Source: CAZJFC01 sp964545245 (GTDB lineage Bacteria > Pseudomonadota > Alphaproteobacteria > Rickettsiales > 21-14-0-20-44-7). Taken from it: 23,090 bases of DNA. This document shows, in pieces, positions 5,895 to 13,458 of the stretch (its first letter is position 1; the number at the start of each line of letters is the position of its first letter). The notes beneath the pieces were generated by a model. The model did not search any database, had not been told where the DNA came from, and saw only the letters and a list, made by a program, of their open reading frames with translations. Both the position numbers and the translations under genes were made by a program. The DNA lies in the NCBI GenBank assembly GCA_964545245.1, contig CAZJFC010000031.1, forward strand, positions 1 through 23,090. The letters run 5' to 3'.

Positions 5895-7820
5895 ATGAAT
5901 TTGACCATCAACCATCAACCATCAACCATCAACCACTACGACGTCATCGTCATCGGCGGCGGCCACGCTGGCTGCGAGGCGGCGGCAGCTTCTGCGCGTG
6001 CCGGGGCGAAAACCGCGCTGGTTACGCATAAATTCTCGACGATTGGCGAGATGTCGTGCAACCCTGCGATCGGCGGTATTGCGAAAGGAACTATCGTAAA
6101 GGAAATTGATGCACTGGACGGGGTGATGGGAACCGTCATCGACCGCGCGGGGATTCACTATAAAATGCTCAACTCCACCAAAGGCCCTGCCGTATGGGGG
6201 CCACGCGCGCAGGCGGACAGGAAACTCTACCGTGAGGCGATGCAGGAGATTCTTTCAAATTACCATAACCTTACGATTATCGAGGGTGAGGCGGATGATC
6301 TGGAAATTAGCAAAAATGGTGGTTCAAGGCGGCTTTCCGGGGTGATTTTGGCCGACAGGACCCTCCTCACCTGCTCCTCGGTGGTGCTTACCACCGGAAC
6401 GTTTTTAAACGGCCTGATCCATATCGGCGAAAAGAAAATTCCCGCAGGACGTGTAGATGAAGCCCCTGCAATCGGCCTTTCAAAAACACTCGCGCGGTTC
6501 AAACTTGAGCTTGGGCGGCTCAAAACCGGAACCCCTCCCCGGCTTGACGGCAAAACCATCAACTGGGATATCCTCGAAGAACAGAAAGGCGACAACCCAC
6601 CTACCCCGTTCTCATACCTGAATGACACGGTAACTGTGCCGCAGATTTCCTGCCGTATCACGCATACCAACGAAAAAACGCATGAGATTATCCGCGCGAA
6701 CCTGCTGCGCTCGCCGATGTATTCCGGCCAGATCCAATCCACCGGGCCGCGCTATTGCCCTTCGATCGAGGATAAAATCTCACGTTTTGCCGATAAGGAA
6801 CGCCACCAGATTTTCCTTGAGCCGGAAGGCTTAAACGATGACACGGTCTACCCTAACGGCATATCGACCAGCCTGCCGGAAGATGTGCAGCATGCGCTGG
6901 TTGCTTCCATCCGCGGGCTTGAGAATGCACGGATTATCAGGCCGGGTTACGCGATTGAATACGATTATGTCGACCCGCGCGAACTGCACCCAACACTTGA
7001 AACCAAGAAGATCAAAGGGTTGTTTCTGGCAGGGCAGATTAATGGCACCACGGGTTATGAGGAAGCGGGCGGGCAGGGGCTTATCGCGGGCGCGAACGCC
7101 GCACTTTCCCTGCAAAACAAGGAATTCACACTTTCACGCAGCGAATCATATATCGGCGTGATGATTGACGATTTAATCACCCTCGGCACGCAGGAACCAT
7201 ACCGCATGTTCACCAGCCGCGCCGAATACCGCCTGACCATCCGGCAGGACAACGCCGACCAGCGCCTGACGCTGAAAGGCATCGGCGCCGGGATCGTGGG
7301 CGAGGCGAGGGCAGGGGTGTTCACCGAAAAAATGTACGGGCTGAATACGTCGCTCGCGCGGCTGAAATCGCTGATTACCACGCCCAACAAGCTGGCGGGG
7401 CAGGGCGTGAATATCAATAAGGACGGTGTGAAACGCAGCGCTTTCGACCTTGCCGGACACAGGCAGGTGGGGCTGGACAAGGTTATCGAACTATGGCCGG
7501 AACTCGCCGGAATCCCCGAAAAAACGCGTGAGCAGATAAAGATCGAGGCGATGTATAGCGGCTATCTTGACCGCCAGAACGCCGAAATCCGCGAATTCCG
7601 CAAGGAAGAAGATGTCCGCATCCCGGCGGATTTGGATTACCACGCCATCCCCAGCCTTTCCAACGAGATGCGCCTGAAGCTGATCAAAGCGCAGCCAGCC
7701 AGCCTTGGCGCGGCAGGCCGCATTCCGGGCGTTACCCCGGCGGCGGTGGTGGCGGTGATGCAGGAAATCAAAAAACGCCAGCGCGAGAAAGAAAAAGCAT
7801 CAAAAAACAATGCTGCCTAG
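5895..7820 (+). CDS. mnmG: tRNA uridine-5-carboxymethylaminomethyl modification enzyme MnmG (GidA)
   Basis: 641 residues. With MnmE, MnmG uses FAD and methylenetetrahydrofolate to modify U34 of several tRNAs. It shows the FAD dinucleotide loop VIGGGHAGCEAA at 19-30, MSCNPAIGGIAKG, GPRAQADR, LTTGTFLNGLIHIG, LKTGTPPRL, YCPSIEDK, PEGL..YPNGISTSLP and NGTTGYEEAGGQGL, with the C-terminal helical domain ending DLDYHAIPSLSNEMRLKL. The ATG at 5895 is the only ATG before the conserved YDVIVIGGG; residues 3-14 are encoded by four ACCATCA heptamers and are not part of the usual family N-terminus. No ribosome site stands out. It heads the origin-proximal cluster mnmG-rsmG-parA-parB, although an opposite-strand gene now lies between mnmG and rsmG. 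Confidence 0.96.
   Translation: MNLTINHQPSTINHYDVIVIGGGHAGCEAAAASARAGAKTALVTHKFSTIGEMSCNPAIGGIAKGTIVKEIDALDGVMGTVIDRAGIHYKMLNSTKGPAVWGPRAQADRKLYREAMQEILSNYHNLTIIEGEADDLEISKNGGSRRLSGVILADRTLLTCSSVVLTTGTFLNGLIHIGEKKIPAGRVDEAPAIGLSKTLARFKLELGRLKTGTPPRLDGKTINWDILEEQKGDNPPTPFSYLNDTVTVPQISCRITHTNEKTHEIIRANLLRSPMYSGQIQSTGPRYCPSIEDKISRFADKERHQIFLEPEGLNDDTVYPNGISTSLPEDVQHALVASIRGLENARIIRPGYAIEYDYVDPRELHPTLETKKIKGLFLAGQINGTTGYEEAGGQGLIAGANAALSLQNKEFTLSRSESYIGVMIDDLITLGTQEPYRMFTSRAEYRLTIRQDNADQRLTLKGIGAGIVGEARAGVFTEKMYGLNTSLARLKSLITTPNKLAGQGVNINKDGVKRSAFDLAGHRQVGLDKVIELWPELAGIPEKTREQIKIEAMYSGYLDRQNAEIREFRKEEDVRIPADLDYHAIPSLSNEMRLKLIKAQPASLGAAGRIPGVTPAAVVAVMQEIKKRQREKEKASKNNAA
5904..5938 (+). repeat. Heptamer tandem repeat (ACCATCA) in the mnmG start region
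   Basis: Four exact ACCATCA units at 5904-5931, plus a degenerate fifth (ACCACTA, 5932-5938). They lie 9 bases after the mnmG ATG and encode residues 3-14. Seven is not a multiple of three, so a gain or loss of one unit would shift the frame. Confidence 0.9.
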
Positions 7821-7825
7821 CACAG

Positions 7826-8320
7826 TTACCTAGGCGGCAGGGCAGGGGAATCCGCCCCTTTTTGCTGCTGCTGCGGAAGCGGAGCCGCTTTAAGCTCGCC
7901 CCTTTTCAAGCTTTCCGTCATTTTTTCAATAGCCTCGTCCACTGTTCTCATCCGCGTCTTGTCATAAAGCGCTTCAAGCTCGGCACCAGAAGGAACCGGA
8001 TGGCCTTGCCTTTCAAGACGATTTACAGCCTGGACAAAAGGCGAGCCGGTTGCAAAATTATATGAAGAATGAACGCCACCCTTTTCGGCAGCCAGCTTAT
8101 TGAATTTTTCCGTGCCTGTATTCAGATATTCCAGCGTGACTTTACTAAAGTCGCGTCCTGCCTCGGCCTTCGCTCCTTCGCCTAAGCCTTCTGCCCATTT
8201 CATATCAGCCATGGCAAGGTCAAGTTTCTGTTGCTGCGGCCCGATCTCCTTACGCACCTGCATAAGCACCTCTATTGCCTTTTGCTTATCTTCCGCCGTT
8301 GGTTTAGCTTCGTCCGCCAT
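7826..8320 (-). CDS. Soluble charged protein of unknown function
   Basis: 164 residues from the ATG at 8320 (MADEAKPTAEDKQKAIEVLMQ). AAGGG lies 7 nt upstream of this start; an ATG at 8344 with GGAT upstream is an alternative adding eight residues. The sequence is strongly helical (QKAIEVLMQVRKEIGPQQQKLDLAMADMKWAEGL, then VDEAIEKMTESLKRGELK), with a proline/glutamine-rich tail (APLPQQQQKGADSPALPPR). No signal peptide, membrane segment or known motif is seen. It is convergent with mnmG, leaving only 5 bases between stops, and interrupts the usual mnmG-rsmG adjacency. The tail resembles that of the broken gene at 5324-5709, but overall similarity is not evident. Confidence 0.65.
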   Translation of the reverse strand: MADEAKPTAEDKQKAIEVLMQVRKEIGPQQQKLDLAMADMKWAEGLGEGAKAEAGRDFSKVTLEYLNTGTEKFNKLAAEKGGVHSSYNFATGSPFVQAVNRLERQGHPVPSGAELEALYDKTRMRTVDEAIEKMTESLKRGELKAAPLPQQQQKGADSPALPPR

Positions 8321-8428
8321 ATCCTTTCCCTTTGTATTTGACATTAATATCCGATTCTGGATTATTCGATCAAGTAATACTAACATTTTAATATTACCCA
8401 ATTATTACCACCTCTAAATTTCTATCAT

Positions 8429-8444
8429 TGTTTCACGTGAAACA
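8429..8444. other. parS: parS centromere site 2
   Basis: Exact TGTTTCACGTGAAACA, 9 bases before the rsmG start codon and so in the leader of the rsmG-parA-parB operon. ParB bound here could repress its own operon. Confidence 0.95.
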
Positions 8445-8453
8445 ATTTATCTT

Positions 8454-9041
8454 ATGAATGAAAAAATCAGGCTATATATAGAGCTTCTGAAGAAATGGCA
8501 GGTGAGCGTGAACCTTATCTCACCTAATACGCTGGCCGAAATCGAAACCCGCCATATTATTGACTCGTTACAGCTCAAAAAATTCTTTCCTGCCGAAGCA
8601 GTGAACCTCATTGATATCGGAACCGGGGCAGGGCTGCCCGGCATCCCGCTTGCTATTGAATCCGGCCTTAATACCTTCCTTGTGGAAAGCGACAGGAAGA
8701 AATGCCTGTTTCTTGAGGAGATTATCCGCCAGACTGGGTTGTTTCACGTGAAAACCGTCAACTCGCGCATCGAAAACGCGGCGCTGAGCGGCCGGGAACC
8801 GGGAAAAACCGTAATCACCGCCCGCGCCCTTGCCGACATAAAAAAATTATTGGAAATAATAAAATCACTACTTGAAAACAACCGCATCGATGATTATACA
8901 TTGATATTACCCAAAGGCAAAAACGCTGATGCCGAAATCGGGGAAGCCAGAAAATCATGGCGCTTCGATTTCGCGAAATACCAGAGCACCACCGATTCTG
9001 CCGCCGCAATAATTGTTATAAACCGCTTCGAAAAACTATGA
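8454..9041 (+). CDS. rsmG: 16S rRNA (guanine-527-N7)-methyltransferase RsmG (GidB)
   Basis: 195 residues, close to the family size (about 207 in E. coli). It methylates G527 of 16S rRNA with S-adenosylmethionine. The Rossmann methyltransferase motif IDIGTGAGLPGIPLA sits at 53-67, preceded by HIIDSLQL (35-42) and followed by VESDRKKCLFLEE (78-90) and the conserved ITARALADI (121-129). The N-terminus starts close to the methyltransferase core. A degenerate parS lies inside the gene. Its stop overlaps the parA start (ATGA), so the two are coupled. Confidence 0.94.
   Translation: MNEKIRLYIELLKKWQVSVNLISPNTLAEIETRHIIDSLQLKKFFPAEAVNLIDIGTGAGLPGIPLAIESGLNTFLVESDRKKCLFLEEIIRQTGLFHVKTVNSRIENAALSGREPGKTVITARALADIKKLLEIIKSLLENNRIDDYTLILPKGKNADAEIGEARKSWRFDFAKYQSTTDSAAAIIVINRFEKL
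8740..8755. other. Degenerate parS-like site inside rsmG
   Basis: TGTTTCACGTGAAAAC matches 14 of 16 parS positions, with both mismatches at the right edge. It encodes FHVK of RsmG. Weak ParB binding is possible. Confidence 0.45.
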
Positions 9042-10039
9042 CCCAAAGCCCAGAAAGCAACCCACCGACTGTTCGCCCGGCAAAAGTTATTGCCTTCGTG
9101 AACCAGAAGGGCGGGGTGGGCAAGACGACTTCAGCGGTGAATATCGCCGCCGCAGTGGCGCTTGCGGGCAAACGCGTGCTGCTCATCGACATGGACCCGC
9201 AGGGCAATGCTTCAACCGGCGTCGGCATTTCGTCATTCCAGCGCAAAATCAATTCATATCAGGTTCTCACCAGCGATGGCGAGGTGGAGGAGGCGGAGGT
9301 TGAAACCGAGATCCCCAACCTGAAAGTGATGCCGGCCACGGTTGACCTTTCCGCCGCCGAATTCGAGCTGCGCGACGTGGAAAAACGCGAATACCTACTT
9401 AAATCCAAGCTTGAAGGCGCGAAAAACCGCTATGATTTCATTTTCATCGACTGCCCGCCCGCGCTTGGGCTTTTGACACTCAACTCGCTGGTGGCGAGCG
9501 ACACCATCATTGTTCCCATGCAATGCGAGTTTTATGCGCTCGAAGGTTTGAGCCATATATTGAAGACGATCGAAATGGTGAAAAAAGCGCTCAACCCGGC
9601 TATGCAGATCGAGGGCGTGCTACTCACCATGTATGACAAGCGCTATAACCTCACCGCGCAGGTGGAAAGCGATGTCCGCGAATATCTCGGCAACCGGGTG
9701 TTCCATACCGTCATCCCGCGGAACGTGCGCGTTTCCGAAGCACCAAGCCACGGCAAGCCGGTCGTGGTTTATGACAAGTCTAGCGCCGGTGCAACAGCTT
9801 ATACCGATCTTGCACGCGAATTGATCGAAAGACAGAATCAATACTATCTTATCGACCAGGAAGATGTTATCCAGACCCCATACAGCGACAAGTTTGATGC
9901 AACAGACGATGCCGCCGCCGCCAATGCCGCAGTAAACAGCGAAGAACCGGCAGAAGGTGAGGGGGAAAAAGTTGCGGCGGATGACTCTGGCGGAAAAAAC
10001 AACGACAACAATAAAAAATTTGAAGAGGAAGCAGCATGA
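9038..10039 (+). CDS. parA: Chromosome partitioning ATPase ParA (Soj)
   Basis: 333 residues. ParA binds DNA non-specifically when ATP-bound and is released by ParB, moving origins apart. It shows the deviant Walker A KGGVGKTT at 24-31, LLIDMDPQGNAS (Walker A'), FIFIDCPPALGLLTLNSL (Walker B), and the conserved VIPRNVRVSEAPSHGKPV. The start overlaps the rsmG stop by ATGA. After the usual end of the fold (DLARELIER, about residue 264) there is an additional tail of roughly 65 residues, rich in Asp, Glu, Ala and Asn (SEEPAEGEGEKVAADDSGGK), probably disordered and absent from typical chromosomal ParAs of about 260 residues. It overlaps parB by ATGA. Confidence 0.95.
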   Translation: MTQSPESNPPTVRPAKVIAFVNQKGGVGKTTSAVNIAAAVALAGKRVLLIDMDPQGNASTGVGISSFQRKINSYQVLTSDGEVEEAEVETEIPNLKVMPATVDLSAAEFELRDVEKREYLLKSKLEGAKNRYDFIFIDCPPALGLLTLNSLVASDTIIVPMQCEFYALEGLSHILKTIEMVKKALNPAMQIEGVLLTMYDKRYNLTAQVESDVREYLGNRVFHTVIPRNVRVSEAPSHGKPVVVYDKSSAGATAYTDLARELIERQNQYYLIDQEDVIQTPYSDKFDATDDAAAANAAVNSEEPAEGEGEKVAADDSGGKNNDNNKKFEEEAA

Positions 10040-11088
10040 CCACCACTGAAACGGAATCCAAGCCGAAAGCATCGAAAGCAGGGCCAACAGCCAGGGAATT
10101 CTATGAAAATCTCCAGAACTATACCGGCAAATTCGCTTACCCGAATGAGAATGACCGGATAAAATATGAAGCAAAGCTCGCTGCCACACGCGCACAGGCC
10201 GCTGAAAAGGAAAAGCAAAAGAACTCCCTCGGCAAGGGCCTTGCAGCGCTGATCGGCGAAAATAAAAGCAGCAACTTCGATGAAGCGCTTGTTTCGCAGC
10301 AAATGATAGCCGTCACTAAACTCGCGCCTTCCAAATTCCAGCCGCGCACCGAATTCGATGATGAAGCGCTGACCGAGCTTGCCAAATCAATCGGCAAGAA
10401 CGGCGTTATCCAGCCAATTATCGTGCGCGTGAATGCTGCAAAAACGGGACATTACGAAATTGTCGCCGGTGAACGCCGCTGGCGCGCCGCGCAAATGGCC
10501 GGGCTTACCTCCGTCCCGGTTATGGTGAAAGACCTCGCCGATAAGGAAGTGATGGAAATGGCGCTGGTGGAAAACGTCCAGCGTAAGGATCTGGGCCCGC
10601 TGGAGGAAGCCTTCGCATACCGCCGCCTGCTTGGCGAATTCGGCTATACGCAGGATGATCTATGCCGCACCGTCGGTAAATCCCGCCCGCATATCGCAAA
10701 TTTGCTGCGCCTGCTTTCCCTCCCGGAAGAAGTGAAGCAATTGCTCAATAACGGCAATATTACAATGGGCCACGCCCGCGCCCTGCTTGGCTGCAGCGAC
10801 CCGATCACGCTGGTGAAAAAGATAATCAATGACGGTTTGAGCGTGCGCCAGACCGAGCAACTCGCCCTGCAGGATTTCAAGAAAGCCGCCCGCGCGACCG
10901 GCCCGAAACAGAAGAAAGCCGCTGAGAACAAGGATAGCGATATCCTCGCGATTGAGGACCTGCTGAGCACAAACCTTGGCTCGACCGTGAAGATCAAGGC
11001 AGATGGCCGCAAGGGCGAAATCAAGATTGTTTACAATTCGCTTGAGCAGCTTGATTCCATCCTGCAGAAACTCGGCGCTACCGCTTAG
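10036..11088 (+). CDS. parB: Chromosome partitioning protein ParB (Spo0J)
   Basis: 350 residues. ParB is a CTP-binding DNA clamp that loads at parS, four likely sites of which are in this window. The CTP-binding motif GERRWRA is at 145-151, ENVQRKDL at 179-186, and the helix-turn-helix is at about 204-225 (YTQDDLCRTVGKSRPHIANLLR). The C-terminal dimer domain ends EIKIVYNSLEQLDSILQKL. The ParA-stimulating motif SLGKGLAALIGE, usually the first residues of ParB, here starts near residue 64, after an extra charged region (TAREFYENLQNYTGKFAYP...). No ATG or other start lies between, and the ATGA overlap with parA supports the long form. Confidence 0.95.
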   Translation: MTTTETESKPKASKAGPTAREFYENLQNYTGKFAYPNENDRIKYEAKLAATRAQAAEKEKQKNSLGKGLAALIGENKSSNFDEALVSQQMIAVTKLAPSKFQPRTEFDDEALTELAKSIGKNGVIQPIIVRVNAAKTGHYEIVAGERRWRAAQMAGLTSVPVMVKDLADKEVMEMALVENVQRKDLGPLEEAFAYRRLLGEFGYTQDDLCRTVGKSRPHIANLLRLLSLPEEVKQLLNNGNITMGHARALLGCSDPITLVKKIINDGLSVRQTEQLALQDFKKAARATGPKQKKAAENKDSDILAIEDLLSTNLGSTVKIKADGRKGEIKIVYNSLEQLDSILQKLGATA

Positions 11089-11107
11089 GAAATTGTGCTG
11101 TAGTGTC

Positions 11108-11154
11108 AGTGACAGTGTGAGTGTCAGTTTCTTACTCCCACTGACACTGTCACT
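11108..11154. repeat. Hairpin with periodic GTGTCAG arms after parB
   Basis: Arms 11108-11127 and 11135-11154 are imperfect inverses (AGTGACAGTGT paired with ACACTGTCACT-type sequence) around a 7-base loop. Lying 19 bp after the parB stop it could end transcription, but there is no T-run after the right arm. Its words (CACTGACACT) recur at 12405-12414. Confidence 0.6.
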
Positions 11155-11215
11155 CCCGCTCTCCCGGACGGCTATTGATTGCCCCCACGTATTAAACATT
11201 TGTTAAAATTATCCC

Positions 11216-11244
11216 TTGTAATATTAATTTAATATTAATATATT
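11216..11244 (+). promoter_or_regulatory. Possible sigma70-type promoter for the gene at 11281
   Basis: TTGTAA (11216-11221), 17-bp spacer, TATATT (11239-11244), in a markedly AT-rich stretch. It would start transcription near 11251, about 30 bases before the ATG. Based on matching to consensus only. Confidence 0.45.
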
Positions 11245-11280
11245 ACGCTACCCTATCGTTCAACTTACCGGGAATCAATT

Positions 11281-12290
11281 ATGGCAACATCACCTTTAAA
11301 AAAAGAACTGGATATAAGCCTCCTTACAAAAGCACAGGCCTCATCCCTGTTGTATTTGATGGCGGAATTCGCGAATTCCTCACGCCCGGTGGAGCATCAT
11401 AAAAGTTATGGGGCGAATATTGCGCTCCGCACATATTCCTCAACTGAACCGGTACCGGTCGCGCTTGAAATCACCTATGATAGAAAATCCGGTTTACGCA
11501 TTTCAGAATGCGAAGCTGAGGCTAACCGATTTTTTTTATATACGCTCAATAAACACGGCCTGACCCCGGAGCAGCTATTCGATGCCGACATCCCGGATCC
11601 CGATAAACATCTTCATACCGAAACTACGCACGGATTTATCAAGTTTTCCCTGCCACTCGTCCATTGCGATAAAAATGACCCGAAAAACATCAAGCAGGCT
11701 GAAGCGAAGGATAGGCTGAAAGCCATAGAAACCAAGGCAGGACAGTCGCTGGAAAATATAGTGAACCCTGGGCGCTATGTCGCCAAATCCATTGCTGGTG
11801 CATTTAATAAAATTTCTTCTTCCCTGGGGAAATCCGTCAATAATGCAATTAAAGAGGCAATCCCTACCATCCCCTGGGCAATTGAACGGGGGGCGTTAGA
11901 ACCCTCGGCGCAGGCGTGCTGGCGGCGGGCAGCCTGCTTCTCCTCATCGGCTCCGACAAAAAACACAATGATGGCAAACTTACTGAAGCCGCGAAGGGTT
12001 TCGGGAGGGACATTCCCGGAATGGTCGTTTCCGGCCTTGAAGAAGTAGGGGGCGATAAAGTCGCGCGCCCATACCGCGAGGTTCTGGAGAGCGATAAATC
12101 GGCAGGGGCTAAAACGGGCGCCATTATTGATGTTGCCGCAGGACAAATTGATGTTGCGCTCAACGGTGAACGGAAAGAAACAAATGCCCAAAAACCGATA
12201 AAATCACCGACAGTAGAAACACCTTCCAGAGCGCTTTTGCCGGAATCTGCCACACCTGCCTCTACGCCTGAGTTGCAACGGGCGCAATAG
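11281..12290 (+). pseudogene. Unrecognised membrane-anchored protein gene with a one-base frameshift
   Basis: Frame one starts at 11281 (MATSPLKKELDISLLTKAQA; GGGA about 8 nt upstream) and is good coding sequence to IPTIPWAIERG near 11892, after which it turns to shadow-like residues until 12048. A second frame continues immediately with GVRTLGAGVLAAGSLLLLIG, a membrane helix, then SDKKHNDGKLTEAAKGFGRD and a Pro/Thr/Ser-rich tail to 12290. Adding one base in the run of six G at 11888-11893 joins them into about 336 residues: a soluble N-terminal domain, a probable amphipathic middle (SIAGAFNKISSSLGKSVNNAI), one membrane helix and a tail. No family recognised. It could be a mutation, a sequencing error, or -1 slippage at the G run. 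It is convergent with holA. Confidence 0.6.
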
Positions 12291-12303
12291 CTTAGTCATT
12301 AGC

Positions 12304-12383
12304 GCACCTCACCCCAGCCCTCTCCTCATAGGAGAGGGGGCTACAACTTCACCCCTCCTATCAGGAAGAGATGAGGGGGCAGG
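12304..12383. repeat. Composite GC-rich repeat, inverted copy
   Basis: Positions 12304-12338 are the reverse complement of the CCTATGAGGAGAGGG-TGAGGTGC block at 71-103, differing at a few bases. Positions 12351-12383 hold the ACCCCTCCTATCAGG...GAGGGGGCAGG unit also related to the holC insert. It lies between the stops of two convergent genes. Confidence 0.8.
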
Positions 12384-12422
12384 AGAGTGGAAGAAAAAAA
12401 CTGCCACTGACACTCAACTTCC

Positions 12423-12457
12423 TAATGACCAATGACCAACGACTAATGACTAATTAC
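12423..12457. repeat. Heptamer tandem repeat (TAATGAC) at the end of holA
   Basis: Five 7-bp units in a row: TAATGAC, CAATGAC, CAACGAC, TAATGAC, TAATTAC. The holA stop codon (12454-12456) falls in the last unit. TAATGAC also ends the repeat at 17944-18098. Confidence 0.85.
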
Positions 12458-13452
12458 ACAATCAGCCGGAGGAGGGAGTGGCGGCATGCGGTTTCCGGCT
12501 CCAAACCGGAGGCTTTTGAATCGAATTCTGCCCTGGAAAGCCGCACTAAAGCTGACTTTATCTGGTTTTCGTTCCACTTGCGCAAACTTGCCTTGAACAG
12601 CTCTTCCTGCCGGAAAAAAACCTGCGGGCGGAGGGATTTTACGGCAATTTCCGCCGACATTCCGTTCATTATCATCATTTTTGTGTTCATAAGCCGCTGG
12701 AAATGCCACGAAACCGCGCGAACCACCGGAATTGGGTTAACCCCCTCAAGAAAGGCCCTGTTCAGCGCTTTTTCGAGTTTGGCTGAATCACGCATCGAAA
12801 TCGCATATGAGATATCGGTGAGGGTGATCTCGCTGTTATCGGCAAGGATCGCGGTCACATCCTCGAATTTAAGCTGCTTTTCGTCGCCGAGGTAAAGCAG
12901 AACCTTCTCGACTTCGTTATTCGTCACCTGCTTGTCCTCGCCAAGGTTGGCGGCAAGGTAGTCCAGCGCGTCCGGGTCGGCACGCACACCAGCCTCGCGC
13001 AGCTTTTCGGCAACATATTTGCGCACCGAGAACGTATCATCCTTATAACAGATGATAGTCATCAGGGTTTTCGAGTCCTCAAAATATTTGCGCAGCTTGG
13101 AGTCTTTTTTAAGCTCGTCGGCGGTGATGATGAGGAAAACATCCGGGTTGGGCTTTTCCAGCGCCGCCGTAACCGCTTGGAGGTTGGCATCCGCCGCGTC
13201 CACCAGCTTCACCACGCGGCGGTCGGCAAAGAAACTCACCGAATTAAGCTCGGCATCAAGCAACCCCTCATCGGCTTTCAACTGGTCGCCGGTGATTTCG
13301 GTGACGGACATCGAATCCGCATCCGGCAGGAATGACTTGGTAAGCTGGCGGGCGATATCGCGCACCGCTCCCGTATCCGGCCCATAAACCAGCACCGCCG
13401 CGCCTTTCGGCGCTTTTATGAATGAATCGGCTTTGCTTGAGTATAGCTTCAT
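12454..13452 (-). CDS. holA: DNA polymerase III delta subunit
   Basis: 332 residues, family-typical. Delta opens the beta sliding clamp within the clamp loader. The protein starts MKLYSSKADSFIKAPKGAAVLVYGPDTG, carries the degenerate nucleotide-fold segment expected of delta (GPDTGAV in place of a P-loop), EITGDQLKADEGLLDAELNSVSFFADRRVVKLVDA (the clamp-binding region), the helical middle (LDYLAANLGEDKQVTNNEVEKVLLYL), and a C-terminal collar domain (ALNRAFLEGVNPIPVVRAVSWHFQRLM). Clear homology, low sequence conservation as usual. It lies downstream of the four-helix-bundle gene on the same strand; its start codon is 6 bases from the end of that element. The stop lies in a heptamer repeat. Confidence 0.92.
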   Translation of the reverse strand: MKLYSSKADSFIKAPKGAAVLVYGPDTGAVRDIARQLTKSFLPDADSMSVTEITGDQLKADEGLLDAELNSVSFFADRRVVKLVDAADANLQAVTAALEKPNPDVFLIITADELKKDSKLRKYFEDSKTLMTIICYKDDTFSVRKYVAEKLREAGVRADPDALDYLAANLGEDKQVTNNEVEKVLLYLGDEKQLKFEDVTAILADNSEITLTDISYAISMRDSAKLEKALNRAFLEGVNPIPVVRAVSWHFQRLMNTKMMIMNGMSAEIAVKSLRPQVFFRQEELFKASLRKWNENQIKSALVRLSRAEFDSKASGLEPETACRHSLLRLIV

Positions 13453-13458
13453 AATGCT

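Noticed and set aside
5904..5938. CRISPR-like array
   Set aside because: Units are 7 bp with no spacers; it is a simple tandem repeat.
7812..7846. Bidirectional terminator between mnmG and the convergent gene
   Set aside because: CTGCCTAG/CTAGGCGGCAG pairs only with a bulge and no T-run is present.
11108..11154. Intrinsic terminator after parB
   Set aside because: The hairpin is imperfect and has no following T-run; kept as a repeat only.
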